Shown: in pieces, positions 11,438 to 19,619 of the stretch
Position numbering within the stretch: the stretch's first letter is position 1
Layout of the letters: each line of letters starts with the position of its first letter
DNA from: Vibrio kanaloae
GTDB lineage: Bacteria > Pseudomonadota > Gammaproteobacteria > Enterobacterales > Vibrionaceae
Length of the DNA stretch: 64,000 nucleotides
NCBI RefSeq assembly: GCF_024347535.1
Contig: NZ_AP025497.1
Coordinates: 1,984,001 to 2,048,000, forward strand
Direction: 5' to 3'
Program-made: the position numbers and the translations under genes
Notes under the pieces: model-generated
What the model was told of the DNA's origin: nothing
The model's database searches: none
What the model saw: only the letters and a program-made list of their open reading frames with translations

Positions 11438-12223
11438 TTATTGCGCAGGTTTTTGAGCCCAAACGTGAATATAACGGCCTAGCGACAGATATGGCTCTTG
11501 GCGACATAGCTGTTTTTCCAGTTCCAATACATCTTCAAATTGGTAATCGCCCATGTACTCCATATTACCTATGTAGTCACTGAAAGAGCGAATGCCTGAT
11601 TTACCACAGATTTCTAGACCAGCGTCTTCTATCCATTGATAAACCTCTTCCGGCTTCAAGCCTTTTTGTGGTTGCAGCTTAAACCGTTTTCGATGTGGCA
11701 TCCCATTCAATACATGAGGAATGTTGCCACAAATCACATTTTTCAGGACTAATCCGTGGTGGTTGTAAAACATTATCGAGGCAACGCCACCCGGTTTAAC
11801 TTGTTCAAGCAATAAATCAAGCGCCTCTTTAGGATCGGCTAGCCACTCCATGACCGCGTGAAACATCACAAAATCGACTTTCTCATCGAGATGTTCTGCG
11901 ACTTTTTGTACCGGTGAATGAATAAATCGATATTGCTCTAGCAAACCCGCTTCGCTGATACTTTCTTCGGCGAGTTTAAGCATCTCAGATGAGAGATCGC
12001 ATAAAGACACGTTATGTCCAAGTGCGGCAATTTTTTGCGACACCTGTGCAAGTCCCCCTCCAGCATCAAGCACATGCAACGGTGAAGATGAATGCTCAAA
12101 TTTGCTCAAAGCTTGCTCTAAATCTTCCCATACAATGACTTGACGGATCTCTCCTTTGTCAGAGCCGTAAATATTTTTTGCAAATTTGTGGGCAATATCG
12201 TCGAAATTACGGTCTTCAGTCAC
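11438..12223 (-). CDS. cmoM: tRNA 5-carboxymethoxyuridine methyltransferase CmoM (SmtA)
   Basis: This SAM-dependent class I methyltransferase makes the methyl ester of cmo5U at tRNA position 34. The 261 residues equal the E. coli length. The SAM motif I is VLDAGGG near residue 48, followed by CDLSSEML and FHAVMEWLADP; the conserved C-terminus includes CRQEPY and LGRYIHVWA. The start is a GTG at 12223, giving the N-terminus TEDRNFDD that aligns with the QDRNFDD of E. coli. Placement upstream of mukF is the classic smtA-mukFEB arrangement. It is divergent from elyC with a 115-base shared promoter region. Confidence 0.95.
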   Translation of the reverse strand: MTEDRNFDDIAHKFAKNIYGSDKGEIRQVIVWEDLEQALSKFEHSSSPLHVLDAGGGLAQVSQKIAALGHNVSLCDLSSEMLKLAEESISEAGLLEQYRFIHSPVQKVAEHLDEKVDFVMFHAVMEWLADPKEALDLLLEQVKPGGVASIMFYNHHGLVLKNVICGNIPHVLNGMPHRKRFKLQPQKGLKPEEVYQWIEDAGLEICGKSGIRSFSDYIGNMEYMGDYQFEDVLELEKQLCRQEPYLSLGRYIHVWAQKPAQ

Positions 12224-12338
12224 GGCTACTTGAGTTATTATGTCCTATCGTGCCTGCTATTCTGTCACAGGAATTTCAGGAATAAAGAGGCGATGTCTCT
12301 TTTTACTACTAAGTGATGTTTTTTCGGACTATTCGGAT

Positions 12339-13187
12339 ATGTTTGAGCTGAAAAAAGTAGTGTCTTCGTTACTGATGCCACTGCCAGCAATGTTAATTCT
12401 CGCCTTTCTGGGTTTAGCCCTAGTGATGTTTACTATCAACAGGAAGACGGGTTGCCTAATTACCCTTTCAGCCCTCTGTGGTATTTTCCTAATCGCTTTC
12501 CAGCCAGTTTCTAGCCAACTTTTAATGCCAATGGAAAGGCAACACACCGCTTTTTTACCCGTCGACGATACCGTCGATTACGTGATGGTGCTTGGAAGTG
12601 GTCACGTCGTAGACGACCAAATCCCGCCTACATCAGAGCTTAGCCGCACCGGTTTGATGCGTTTGAGTGAAGGAATTCGTATTCTACGTCTTTATCCTGG
12701 TGCCAAACTCATTTTGTCTGGTTACGGGGGAGGCACTGAAGTGAGCAATGCCAGAATGATGGCTAAGGTTGCCTTGGCCCTCGGCGTAGCAAAACCAGAC
12801 ATCATTTTGCTTGAGACAGCAAAAGATACCTGGGAAGAAGCCCGCCAAGCTGCTGCGTTTGTTAAGCACAAGAGAATGGTATTGGTGACTTCTGCAAGTC
12901 ATATGACTCGTGCATTGAATGAGTTCAATGCTGCAGGTATGGATCCATTACCTGCACCCACAAACTATCTTGCACAAGAAGGGATTGTTGAGCCTTGGAA
13001 TAAGTACATGCCTAAGGCGCTCTACCTTGAGCAAACCGAGCGTTACTGGCACGAGACTATGGGATTGGTTTGGCAAAACCTACGTGACTGGCTAGACACC
13101 AGTAGGGACATTTCAGAAGAACCGGTTGTTGTCCCTGAAGCTTCTAGCTTAGCTGAGGAAGACAGTGAAGTTTCTGCAGCACAGTAA
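12339..13187 (+). CDS. elyC: Envelope biogenesis factor ElyC (YcbC, DUF218 family)
   Basis: ElyC is an inner-membrane protein with a periplasmic DUF218 domain, linked in E. coli to peptidoglycan and enterobacterial common antigen synthesis. I start at the ATG at 12339 (MFELKKVVSS...), which aligns with the E. coli start; the longer frame from 12240 has no family support. Two N-terminal hydrophobic segments (about 10-30 and 36-55) are followed by the DUF218 core, with YVMVLGSG, LSEGIRILR, AKLILSGYGG and LVTSASHMTRA. The C-terminus has an acidic extension relative to E. coli. The gene is divergent from cmoM, as in E. coli. Confidence 0.9.
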   Translation: MFELKKVVSSLLMPLPAMLILAFLGLALVMFTINRKTGCLITLSALCGIFLIAFQPVSSQLLMPMERQHTAFLPVDDTVDYVMVLGSGHVVDDQIPPTSELSRTGLMRLSEGIRILRLYPGAKLILSGYGGGTEVSNARMMAKVALALGVAKPDIILLETAKDTWEEARQAAAFVKHKRMVLVTSASHMTRALNEFNAAGMDPLPAPTNYLAQEGIVEPWNKYMPKALYLEQTERYWHETMGLVWQNLRDWLDTSRDISEEPVVVPEASSLAEEDSEVSAAQ

Positions 13188-13281
13188 GCTCAGTCCAGCC
13201 TGAAAACTCAGCCTGTTGAGCAGATAGAACAGCAAAGAAATTTATAGGTTCTTAGCTCGCTTGCAATAATCGTTAAGTAAT

Positions 13282-13318
13282 AAAAAGCCGAGGCATCAAA
13301 TGATGTCTCGGCTTTTTT
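13282..13318. terminator. Bidirectional intrinsic terminator between elyC and torR
   Basis: AAAAAGCCGAG/CTCGGCTTTTT arms with an inner CATCA/TGATG stem have T tracts on both strands. They serve the convergent genes elyC and torR. Confidence 0.92.
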
Positions 13319-13358
13319 CCTTCAAATATCGTTACTGACGATAAGTCCCCAAAGGGTA

Positions 13359-14072
13359 TTAGTCACCAGCGAACATATAACCTTCACCGTGAACCGTCAC
13401 AAAAATCTGTGGATTCTTAGGGTCGAACTCCATCTTTGCACGCATACGACGGATTAGTACGTCGATAGTACGGTCATTAGGTGCGTCCACTCGGTGGCTA
13501 ATCATATTCAGAATACGTTCGCGGCTTAATACTTGATTAGGGTAAGAAGACAAAGCCACTAGCAGTTCGTATTCTGCTTTGGTCAGTTTCACCGGTTCGC
13601 CGTTTTTGCTTAACGCGCGACGAGGGATATCAAATGTCCACTCACCAAAACGAACCACAGACTCATCTGATGTTTCTTCGACTGCGCCCGCTGCTGTTTT
13701 ACGAGCAGCAGCAATACGCCAAAGTAAGTTTTTAACTCGAACCAATAACTCGCGAAGTTCGAAAGGTTTAGTAACATAATCGTCTGCCCCCATTTCTAGG
13801 CCTACGATTTTGTCGATGCTATCCGTGCGTCCAGTAACTAAAATAATTCCAATGTCTGATTGACTGCGTAATTCGCGAGTTAGCATCAATCCATCTTCGC
13901 CTGGCAAGTTGATGTCCAGCATAATGAGGTCCACGTTGTTATCTTCTAACACGCTTCTCATTTGAGCGCCGCTTTCTGCTTCGCTCACTGTGTAACCTTC
14001 GTTCTGGAAGTATCCAACCAATTTACTGCGGGTTACCACATCATCTTCTACGACTAATACGTGATAGCTCAT
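13359..14072 (-). CDS. torR: TMAO-responsive response regulator TorR (OmpR/PhoB family)
   Basis: This 237-residue regulator consists of a receiver domain (1-120) with acidic pocket Glu9, Asp10 and Asp11, phospho-acceptor Asp53 in LDINLPG, and a TKPFE lysine. A C-terminal winged helix (about 140-235) contains RTIDVLIRRMRAKM and VTVHGEGY. TorR, not ArcA, is favoured by VGYFQNEGYTVSEAESGA, VGLEMGADDYVTKP and WRIAAAR, and by the divergent torD chaperone gene. It activates TMAO reductase genes when phosphorylated by TorS. The sensor gene torS and the reductase torCA genes are not in this window, so torR is separated from its partners here. Confidence 0.9.
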   Translation of the reverse strand: MSYHVLVVEDDVVTRSKLVGYFQNEGYTVSEAESGAQMRSVLEDNNVDLIMLDINLPGEDGLMLTRELRSQSDIGIILVTGRTDSIDKIVGLEMGADDYVTKPFELRELLVRVKNLLWRIAAARKTAAGAVEETSDESVVRFGEWTFDIPRRALSKNGEPVKLTKAEYELLVALSSYPNQVLSRERILNMISHRVDAPNDRTIDVLIRRMRAKMEFDPKNPQIFVTVHGEGYMFAGD

Positions 14073-14111
14073 CTACACCACTTTTCTTATTTAATAGTTT
14101 CAATGACTATT

Positions 14112-14121
14112 CTATTCATAA
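14112..14121 (+). promoter_or_regulatory. Candidate TorR box in the torR-torD intergenic region
   Basis: CTATTCATAA matches the E. coli tor box CTGTTCATAT at eight of ten positions and lies 40 bases upstream of the torR start. TorR autoregulation through such boxes is known in E. coli. The motif is short and AT-rich, so chance occurrence is possible. Confidence 0.3.
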
Positions 14122-14327
14122 CTAGTAACAATTCTAGTGGTGCAGAAGATAAAAGCCAGAAACATGGATTTTTCTTGATACAAGACAATCTTAAACCTTG
14201 CTATTTATCGTCCATAACAATTCAATATGGGCATTACCACTAACGAGTAGCTTTGCGCTTAGCAAATATCACGGTTAGTTAGACTGAGTACCCCGGGTAT
14301 ACGAAAGACGATATTAGGATCAATCCA

Positions 14328-14975
14328 ATGAAAGATACAAAAGCGTTCAACGAACAAAGAGCAGAAATCTACTGGTGGTTATCAAGCTTATTCGCTAAAG
14401 AACTCACTCAAGAAGAACTCGATCACTACCACTCTGTTGACATTCGTTCTTTCCTAACTGGTTTAGGCGAAAATGAAACACTAAAGCCAGCGATTGATAA
14501 GTTAGTGGACGCGCTGAACCGCCTACAAACACGTGAAGATGCTCAGCTAGAACTGTCTGCAGACTTTTGTGACCTTTTCTTAAAAACAGATAAACATGGC
14601 GCCCTTCCATACGCTTCTATGTATATCGGCGAAACTGGCCTTTTGAATGATAAGCCAGCAAAAGATATGGAAGAGATCATGGCTAAGCACAACTTAGTGG
14701 TGAACCAAGATCTAAAAGAGCCAGCAGACCACATTGCTATCGAACTCGATTTCCTTGGTAACTTGATCATTCGCTCTAACGAAACTGAGCTTGAAGAAAA
14801 GCTAGAAAAATCATTTTCCGTTCAACAACAGTTTATCGAACAACAACTCCTTACTTGGGTACCCAAGTTCAACGTGAAATGTCATGACGTTGACGAATTC
14901 GGTTTCTACGCTTCAGTCTCATCTCTGTTACTCGCCTTCTGTAATTTAGACGCTCAATATCTAGCTGGTGACTAA
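14328..14975 (+). CDS. torD: TMAO reductase-specific chaperone TorD
   Basis: TorD binds apo-TorA, protects it and assists molybdenum cofactor insertion before Tat export. The 215-residue all-helical protein shows the family's blocks: [12 protein letters not shown] near the N-terminus, [21 protein letters not shown], and the [16 protein letters not shown] signature near residue 137, ending with [14 protein letters not shown]. It is divergent from torR, and no torA follows. AGGATCA precedes the ATG by five bases. An imperfect TACCCCGGGTA palindrome lies just upstream (14289-14299). Confidence 0.92.
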   Translation: MKDTKAFNEQRAEIYWWLSSLFAKELTQEELDHYHSVDIRSFLTGLGENETLKPAIDKLVDALNRLQTREDAQLELSADFCDLFLKTDKHGALPYASMYIGETGLLNDKPAKDMEEIMAKHNLVVNQDLKEPADHIAIELDFLGNLIIRSNETELEEKLEKSFSVQQQFIEQQLLTWVPKFNVKCHDVDEFGFYASVSSLLLAFCNLDAQYLAGD

Positions 14976-15017
14976 GCTTATTGCATGACTAGGTAAATAA
15001 ATTCAATAGAATGTGAC

Positions 15018-15043
15018 AATTCACCCGGATTTCAGGGTGAATT
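15018..15043 (+). terminator. Probable intrinsic terminator after torD
   Basis: The stem AATTCACCC/GGGTGAATT with an 8-base loop is followed by TTATT. The T tract is modest. Confidence 0.65.
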
Positions 15044-15080
15044 TTATTGCGAGTAACTTCTAGTCAGTCTAAAATTGTGA

Positions 15081-15096
15081 CCGCAAACGATAAAAT
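15081..15096 (+). promoter_or_regulatory. Candidate PUR box (PurR operator) upstream of purR
   Basis: CCGCAAACGATAAAAT matches the E. coli consensus ANGCAANCGNTTNCNT at 8 of 11 fixed positions, with an intact GCAAACG left half. E. coli purR is autoregulated through operators in its own gene. The site lies about 200 bases upstream of the purR ATG and just before the two-hairpin transcript candidate, so it could control that transcript. Confidence 0.4.
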
Positions 15097-15099
15097 ATG

Positions 15100-15180
15100 A
15101 AACATTCACGAAATGCTATGCTTATTTAAGTTCAGAGCATTTCGGTGTTAAGACAAGCCGCTCAATAGCGGTTTTTTGTT
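15100..15180 (+). ncRNA. Candidate short structured RNA or purR attenuator ending in an intrinsic terminator
   Basis: A perfect 9-bp stem CGAAATGCT/AGCATTTCG (15109-15117 with 15136-15144) is followed by a GC-rich hairpin CCGCT-CAAT-AGCGG (15158-15171) and an interrupted T tract, GTTTTTTGTTTTTT. This is the form of a small RNA with its terminator. Because it lies upstream of purR on the same strand, it may instead be a premature-termination leader. No reading frame of note is present. The boundaries are estimates. Confidence 0.45.
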
Positions 15181-15196
15181 TTTTAGCACGTTAGTA

Positions 15197-15273
15197 CCCA
15201 AAGAGCCCTACAAATTATAGCTCTTAGTTAGGTAGCTTAACGGCTACTTTATTCCGTACTTTGGGAAAGTAGC
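15197..15273 (+). promoter_or_regulatory. Structured 5' leader immediately upstream of purR with alternative pairings
   Basis: CCCAAA(G) at 15197-15203 can pair with (C)TTTGGG at 15259-15265, closing two inner hairpins: GAGC/GCTC (15203-15206 with 15220-15223) and GTAGC/GCTAC (15232-15236 with 15243-15247). GCTACTTT (15243-15250) can alternatively pair with AAAGTAGC (15266-15273) close to the ribosome site AGGAT. The two states exclude each other. Pairing is seen on paper only; regulation is inference. Confidence 0.35.
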
Positions 15274-15291
15274 TTCTAATAGGATAAAACC

Positions 15292-16296
15292 ATGGCCACG
15301 ATAAAAGATGTCGCTCGCTTAGCCGGCGTATCGACAACAACCGTTTCTCACGTAATCAATAAAACACGTTTTGTTGCAGAAGCGACTCAAGAAAAAGTAA
15401 ACAAAGCTGTAGACGAACTGAACTATGCGCCAAGTGCTGTAGCTCGTAGCTTGAAGTGCAATACAACACGCACTATCGGCATGCTTGTTACTCAATCAAC
15501 CAACCTATTCTTCTCTGAAGTTATCGATGGTGTTGAAAGCTACTGCTACCGTCAAGGTTACACTTTGATCCTGTGTAACACAGGTGGTATCTATGAGAAG
15601 CAACGTGACTACATTCGAATGCTGGCAGAGAAACGTGTAGATGGCATCTTAGTTATGTGTTCAGACCTAACTGAAGAACTAAGAGTGATGTTAGACCGTC
15701 ACGCTGACATCCCGAAAGTTATTATGGACTGGGGCCCAGAGAGCTCTCAAGCTGATAAGATCATTGATAACTCTGAAGAAGGTGGCTACCTAGCAACCAA
15801 GTACCTGATTGAACGCGGTCACTCTAAAATTGCCTGTTTAAGTGGCCACTTAGACAAAGCAGCATGTGTTGAACGCATTGCCGGATACAAGCGCGCACTG
15901 AACGAAGCTAAGATTTCTACCGATAATAACATGATCATCGAAGGCAACTTCGAGTGCGATACGGCAGTTCTTGCTGCAGAGCAAATCGTTGAGATGGAAG
16001 ATCGCCCGACGGCTGTATTCTGCTTTAATGACACGATGGCACTAGGTCTAATGAGTCGCCTGCAACAGAAAGGTATTCGTATTCCTGAAGATATTTCGAT
16101 CATTGGTTACGACAACATCGAGCTAGCTGAATACTTTTCACCACCTTTAACAACGGTGCACCAACCGAAACGTCGTGTTGGTAAAAATGCTTTCGAAATT
16201 CTATTAGAACGTATAAAAGACAAAGATCATGAAAAACGTGTCTTCGAAATGCACCCTGAAATCGTAGAGCGATGTACAGTTAAAACGTTAAATTAA
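15292..16296 (+). CDS. purR: HTH-type purine repressor PurR (LacI family)
   Basis: PurR binds hypoxanthine or guanine as co-repressor and represses purine synthesis genes. The 334-residue protein has a LacI DNA-binding head (1-60) beginning [20 protein letters not shown], with a hinge helix near [14 protein letters not shown] residues 46-56, and a periplasmic-binding-protein-like effector domain. Conserved blocks include [36 protein letters not shown] and [25 protein letters not shown] precedes the ATG by six bases. It sits before riboswitch-tfoY, the V. cholerae order. Confidence 0.95.
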   Translation: MATIKDVARLAGVSTTTVSHVINKTRFVAEATQEKVNKAVDELNYAPSAVARSLKCNTTRTIGMLVTQSTNLFFSEVIDGVESYCYRQGYTLILCNTGGIYEKQRDYIRMLAEKRVDGILVMCSDLTEELRVMLDRHADIPKVIMDWGPESSQADKIIDNSEEGGYLATKYLIERGHSKIACLSGHLDKAACVERIAGYKRALNEAKISTDNNMIIEGNFECDTAVLAAEQIVEMEDRPTAVFCFNDTMALGLMSRLQQKGIRIPEDISIIGYDNIELAEYFSPPLTTVHQPKRRVGKNAFEILLERIKDKDHEKRVFEMHPEIVERCTVKTLN

Positions 16297-16321
16297 TTGA
16301 TAAAATGAGTTTAATTTCATC

Positions 16322-16343
16322 AAGCGCACCTTTAGGTGCGCTT
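16322..16343 (+). terminator. Intrinsic terminator of purR
   Basis: AAGCGCACCT/AGGTGCGCTT has a two-base loop on paper (TT, effectively a larger loop) and a following T tract. Confidence 0.9.
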
Positions 16344-16467
16344 TTTTTATCAGCACCCAAAATGAACCTAGATGCACAATACAAAGATCATTAATTGAAG
16401 CAATATCACATTTTGAAATAACAAGTGTGAGCCTCATTCAACAAAAACTTTATTCTATTCAATCAGT

Positions 16468-16554
16468 CACGCACAGGGCAAACCACTCGAAAGAGTGAGA
16501 CGCAAAGCTTCCGGCCTAAACCACTCGTTGGTATGGTAGCGGGGTTACCGATGG
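16468..16554 (+). promoter_or_regulatory. Cyclic di-GMP-I riboswitch (GEMM, Vc2-like) upstream of tfoY
   Basis: The sequence closely matches the V. cholerae Vc2 aptamer. It has the CACGCACAGGGCAAACC start, a P2 hairpin CACTC-GAAA-GAGTG (16484-16497) with the GNRA tetraloop, the ACGCAAAGC joining segment, a second arm beginning CCGGCCTAAACC that contains the tetraloop receptor, and the closing GGTAGCGGGGTTACCGATGG. It binds c-di-GMP and links that signal to the competence/motility regulator TfoY. The aptamer ends about 125 bases before the tfoY ATG, and I do not see a classical terminator in the expression platform. Confidence 0.93.
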
Positions 16555-16596
16555 CAAAATGCAGTAACTACTAATCATTTAGTAATTTACGGCTTA

Positions 16597-16626
16597 TTGA
16601 CAATTTAATTGCAACATTTTGCTAAT
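16597..16626 (+). promoter_or_regulatory. Candidate internal promoter between riboswitch and tfoY
   Basis: TTGACA (16597-16602) is a perfect -35. GCTAAT (16621-16626) at 18-base spacing is a four-of-six -10. Such a promoter would produce tfoY mRNA without the aptamer, so tfoY could escape c-di-GMP control. Confidence 0.4.
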
Positions 16627-16679
16627 CTCTCGGACCTGCTTATTTGGTGGCGTACTTCAAATACACCGAGATAAATAAC

Positions 16680-17270
16680 ATGGATAAACCGATACTAAAG
16701 GACTCAATGAAGTTATTTGAGTCCCTAGGAAAAATAAAATCACGCTCAATGTTTGGTGGATTCGGTCTTTTTGCTGATGACACAATGTTTGCTCTGGTTG
16801 TTAATGACCAACTGCACATACGAGCAGACAAATGCACAACAAAGCAATTCGAACAACAAGGGTTTCAACCGTACGTCTACAAAAAACGTGGTTTCCCTGT
16901 TGTTACTAAATATTTCGCTTTACCTGAAGGCCTATGGCAAGACCAAGAGAAAATCTTGCAGCTTGCAACCACGTCTCTGGGTTTTGCTAAAGAAGAAAAA
17001 GCTGAGCAGTCTTCTGCCAAGCCGACCCGACTCAAAGATCTGCCTAATCTTCGACTCGCTACCGAGCGTATGTTGAAAAAGGCAGGAATCGATTCTGTAG
17101 AACGTTTATATGAATCTGGCTCTGTAAACGCATTTAACGCCATCAAAGAATCGCATGCGTCTTCTGTCAGTATTGAACTACTTTGGGCGCTAGAAGGTGC
17201 GATCAATGGTACACATTGGTCTGTTATACCGCAGCAGCGTCGCGAAGAGCTTATCAATCGCGTCAATTAA
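16680..17270 (+). CDS. tfoY: TfoY, TfoX/Sxy-family regulator
   Basis: This 196-residue protein has a TfoX N-terminal domain (about 5-100; [20 protein letters not shown]) and a TfoX C-terminal domain (about 115-195; [33 protein letters not shown]). In vibrios TfoY promotes motility and type VI secretion and is the paralogue of TfoX. I start at the ATG at 16680 (MDKPILKDS...) because upstream residues have no family support. The preceding c-di-GMP-I riboswitch identifies this as tfoY. An intrinsic terminator follows. Confidence 0.93.
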   Translation: MDKPILKDSMKLFESLGKIKSRSMFGGFGLFADDTMFALVVNDQLHIRADKCTTKQFEQQGFQPYVYKKRGFPVVTKYFALPEGLWQDQEKILQLATTSLGFAKEEKAEQSSAKPTRLKDLPNLRLATERMLKKAGIDSVERLYESGSVNAFNAIKESHASSVSIELLWALEGAINGTHWSVIPQQRREELINRVN

Positions 17271-17297
17271 CATTGTCAGTGCAATATATACATAACT

Positions 17298-17318
17298 AAG
17301 CCGCATTTACTGCGGCTT
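17298..17318 (+). terminator. Intrinsic terminator of tfoY
   Basis: AAGCCGCA/TGCGGCTT with a 5-base loop is followed by six or more T. Confidence 0.9.
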
Positions 17319-17402
17319 TTTTTATATCTGGTGAAAGTTAATCTATGCTTTGCCTGTCTATCTATACTATCGGTATGCATTGAAAATTTAGAGGAAGTAT
17401 CA

Positions 17403-18083
17403 ATGAGTAAGAAAATGATATTGGGTATTGTGTTGGTCGTAACCATTGTCTTGTTAGGCATCAATTTCGGCCAGTACTTAACGCTTGAAAATGCTAAGAC
17501 CCAACAAGCTGTCTTAAATGACTACATTGACAGCAACTTTATTGCAGCTGCCGCTATCTATTTTGTTGCGTATGTAATGATTACTGCTTTCTCAATTCCT
17601 GGTGCCGCTGTTGTCACCCTGCTCGGAGCTGCTCTATTTGGTTTCTGGAATAGCTTGCTGCTGGTATCTTTCGCAAGTGCAATTGGTGCTACCCTTGCCT
17701 TTCTAAGTAGCCGCTATCTATTACGTGACTGGATTCAAACCAAGTTTGGTGACAAATTGGCGACGATTAACAAGGGGGTTGAAAAAGACGGCGCATTTTA
17801 CTTATTTTCTTTGCGTCTGATTCCTGTATTCCCATTTTTCCTTATCAACTTGCTGATGGGCCTAACGCCAATGTCGGTCAGTCGTTACTACATTACAAGC
17901 CAAATAGGCATGCTACCAGGCACTGCGGTTTTCTTGAACGCCGGTACTCAACTTGCGGAGATTGACTCGCTTTCAGGTATCATTTCCCCTTCAGTATTGT
18001 TGTCATTTGCTTTACTCGGGGTGTTCCCAATTTTTGCTAAATGGCTAATGGGCAAATTTCGCTCAACACCGATAACTGATTAA
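17403..18083 (+). CDS. TVP38/TMEM64 (VTT/DedA-superfamily) inner-membrane protein
   Basis: This 226-residue polytopic membrane protein starts at the ATG at 17403, which has GAGGAAG seven bases upstream. It has an N-terminal membrane segment (about 4-24), then the VTT domain with the characteristic re-entrant region: FSIPGAAVVTLLGAALFGFW (near 60-80), SFASAIGATLAF, FYLFSLRLIPVFPFFLINLLMGLTP split over the usual RLIPxFPFFLxN motif near 142, and YYITSQIGMLPGT. Members are implicated in lipid movement or membrane homeostasis; the substrate here is unknown. It is followed after 11 bases by the DUF2007 gene, probably one operon. Confidence 0.85.
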   Translation: MSKKMILGIVLVVTIVLLGINFGQYLTLENAKTQQAVLNDYIDSNFIAAAAIYFVAYVMITAFSIPGAAVVTLLGAALFGFWNSLLLVSFASAIGATLAFLSSRYLLRDWIQTKFGDKLATINKGVEKDGAFYLFSLRLIPVFPFFLINLLMGLTPMSVSRYYITSQIGMLPGTAVFLNAGTQLAEIDSLSGIISPSVLLSFALLGVFPIFAKWLMGKFRSTPITD

Positions 18084-18094
18084 GGTTCTATGTC

Positions 18095-18412
18095 ATGAAA
18101 ATCTTTGTTGCATCGAATCCGACAGAAGCCCACATCATATGTGGATTGCTAGAAAGTGAGAATATTGCATGTGAGGTCCGTGGTGAGGGGTTGTTTGGTT
18201 TAAAAGGGGAACTCCCATTTACAGAAGACACTGACCCGTACGTTTGGCTGTATGAACCAGAACTGGCTAACAAAGCTCGCACTATTGTAAATGATTACCA
18301 AAAGCAGCAAGATTCGATCATCTATGAAGAGTGGCGATGTAGTGAGTGTCACGAAGTCAACGAAGCACTATTTGGTTCTTGTTGGCAGTGTGGCGCAGCC
18401 TCACCTGAGTAA
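18095..18412 (+). CDS. DUF2007 domain protein with C-terminal zinc ribbon
   Basis: This small 105-residue cytoplasmic protein has a DUF2007 (putative signal-transducing) domain at about 1-70, beginning MKIFVASNPTEAHIICGLLE. A C-terminal zinc ribbon has two CxxC pairs, CSEC and CWQC, in residues 85-102. AAGG lies nine bases before the ATG. Its function is not established. The short spacing to the upstream membrane-protein gene suggests co-transcription. Confidence 0.85.
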   Translation: MKIFVASNPTEAHIICGLLESENIACEVRGEGLFGLKGELPFTEDTDPYVWLYEPELANKARTIVNDYQKQQDSIIYEEWRCSECHEVNEALFGSCWQCGAASPE

Positions 18413-18459
18413 TACGCAAAGACTGTGACAAGAGGTTCGGTTTGATACCTCCTCAATAT

Positions 18460-18492
18460 AAAAACGGGAAGCTAATCTAGCTTCCCGTTTTT
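18460..18492. terminator. Bidirectional intrinsic terminator
   Basis: The 14-bp perfect stem AAAAACGGGAAGCT/AGCTTCCCGTTTTT with an AATCT loop serves the DUF2007 gene and the convergent hydrolase gene. Confidence 0.95.
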
Positions 18493-18538
18493 ATTTCAAT
18501 TCTATCTAATCATCTAAGCTGATAATAAACCTAGAGAA

Positions 18539-19336
18539 TCATTGGATTTGCTTTTGGATAAACTCGATAGAATGTTGATTGAATGCTTCAGGGTTTTCTA
18601 CATTGCAGACGTGACCGCAGTTAGCGATTTCAACCAGTTCACTCGACTCATGTGCTTGCACCATTTCCTTTACTGGCTTAATGAACATGTAATCACGCTC
18701 TCCCATTAAATAGAGAGTAGGAATGGGTAACTCTCTATCTTTGAAATACTTCATTAGGGGATTAACATCTGCGGTTAAGATGAACCAACGTTTAAACTCT
18801 TTTTGGCACAGTTTCTTTGCTTCTCGGATAAACAGATGACGAGACTCTTTTTGGCTTTTTTGTGGCATTACTACATATGCAAAAAGACTGTATAACCACA
18901 TATAAGGAATAATGTGTTTACTTAAGTTACCTAATTTGATTAAAACTTGAGAACGAGTGTTGAGTTTAGTGACAGCGCCGCCTAATACCATTGAACGCAC
19001 ACGCCCTGCAGCTAACTCCGCAACGTTACGTACTATGATCGTGCCTAAAGACATGCCAACAAAATGTGCAGAACGGATTTTAAGATGGTCTAATACCTTG
19101 AGAATATCAAGCGTCACCGATTTGAAGGTATAACGATTCGAAATCAGCCCTTTAAGTATATTGTCTGATTTACCATGCCCTCTCAAGTCAATGAGCAGCA
19201 AGTTGAAATGCTGTTTATACGCTTTAATCTGCTTGAACCAGATGGAGGAACTGCCTCCTGCGCCATGCACAAATACAACCCACTCATCGCTCGTAGGGTG
19301 AGTAAATGTTTTATGAAATAGTAAACTCTCAGACAT
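18539..19336 (-). CDS. Alpha/beta-hydrolase fold protein
   Basis: A 265-residue cytoplasmic hydrolase. An oxyanion motif FVHGAGGSS lies near residues 22-30, the RGHGKS loop follows, the nucleophile elbow is GMSLG near residue 95, an acid is expected near GERDYMF, and the catalytic His is in ANCGHVCNVENPE near the C-terminus. The substrate cannot be predicted; esterases, lactonases and C-C hydrolases share this pattern. I choose the ATG at 19336 (MSESLLFHK...), with AGG close upstream. In-frame GTG/ATG codons at 19378 and 19375 would add 13-14 residues and have no visible ribosome site. Confidence 0.8.
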   Translation of the reverse strand: MSESLLFHKTFTHPTSDEWVVFVHGAGGSSSIWFKQIKAYKQHFNLLLIDLRGHGKSDNILKGLISNRYTFKSVTLDILKVLDHLKIRSAHFVGMSLGTIIVRNVAELAAGRVRSMVLGGAVTKLNTRSQVLIKLGNLSKHIIPYMWLYSLFAYVVMPQKSQKESRHLFIREAKKLCQKEFKRWFILTADVNPLMKYFKDRELPIPTLYLMGERDYMFIKPVKEMVQAHESSELVEIANCGHVCNVENPEAFNQHSIEFIQKQIQ

Positions 19337-19535
19337 ACCTATCGCTTTAATTATTGGAATGGAGCTATGCCTCATCACGAGGCGATGACTAGGATATCAC
19401 GCTATTAAGAACTTTAAGTGATAATAGTGTCAAACCTATCATTAGTCATATGAATACTTACCTCACCTTTTCTACCTGACTAAAATGAGTTTGCAAGCTT
19501 TGTCTTCGTAAACGTGATGTGCTCTGACCAGGAAA

Positions 19536-19565
19536 CAAAAAGGCACTCTACAATTAGAGCGCCTT
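19536..19565 (-). terminator. Intrinsic terminator of glgCA
   Basis: The stem AAGGC-A-CTCT / AGAG-C-GCCTT, read on the minus strand, is followed by TTTTTG. It lies 55 bases past the glgA stop. Confidence 0.85.
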
Positions 19566-19619
19566 CATTTATTACGAGCGGTTGTTGCTCCCAGCTAATT
19601 TTAAAGCTAAGTCAACAAG

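Noticed and set aside
13359..14072. ArcA as identity of the response regulator
   Set aside because: Receiver and C-terminal motifs match TorR better, and the divergent neighbour is torD.
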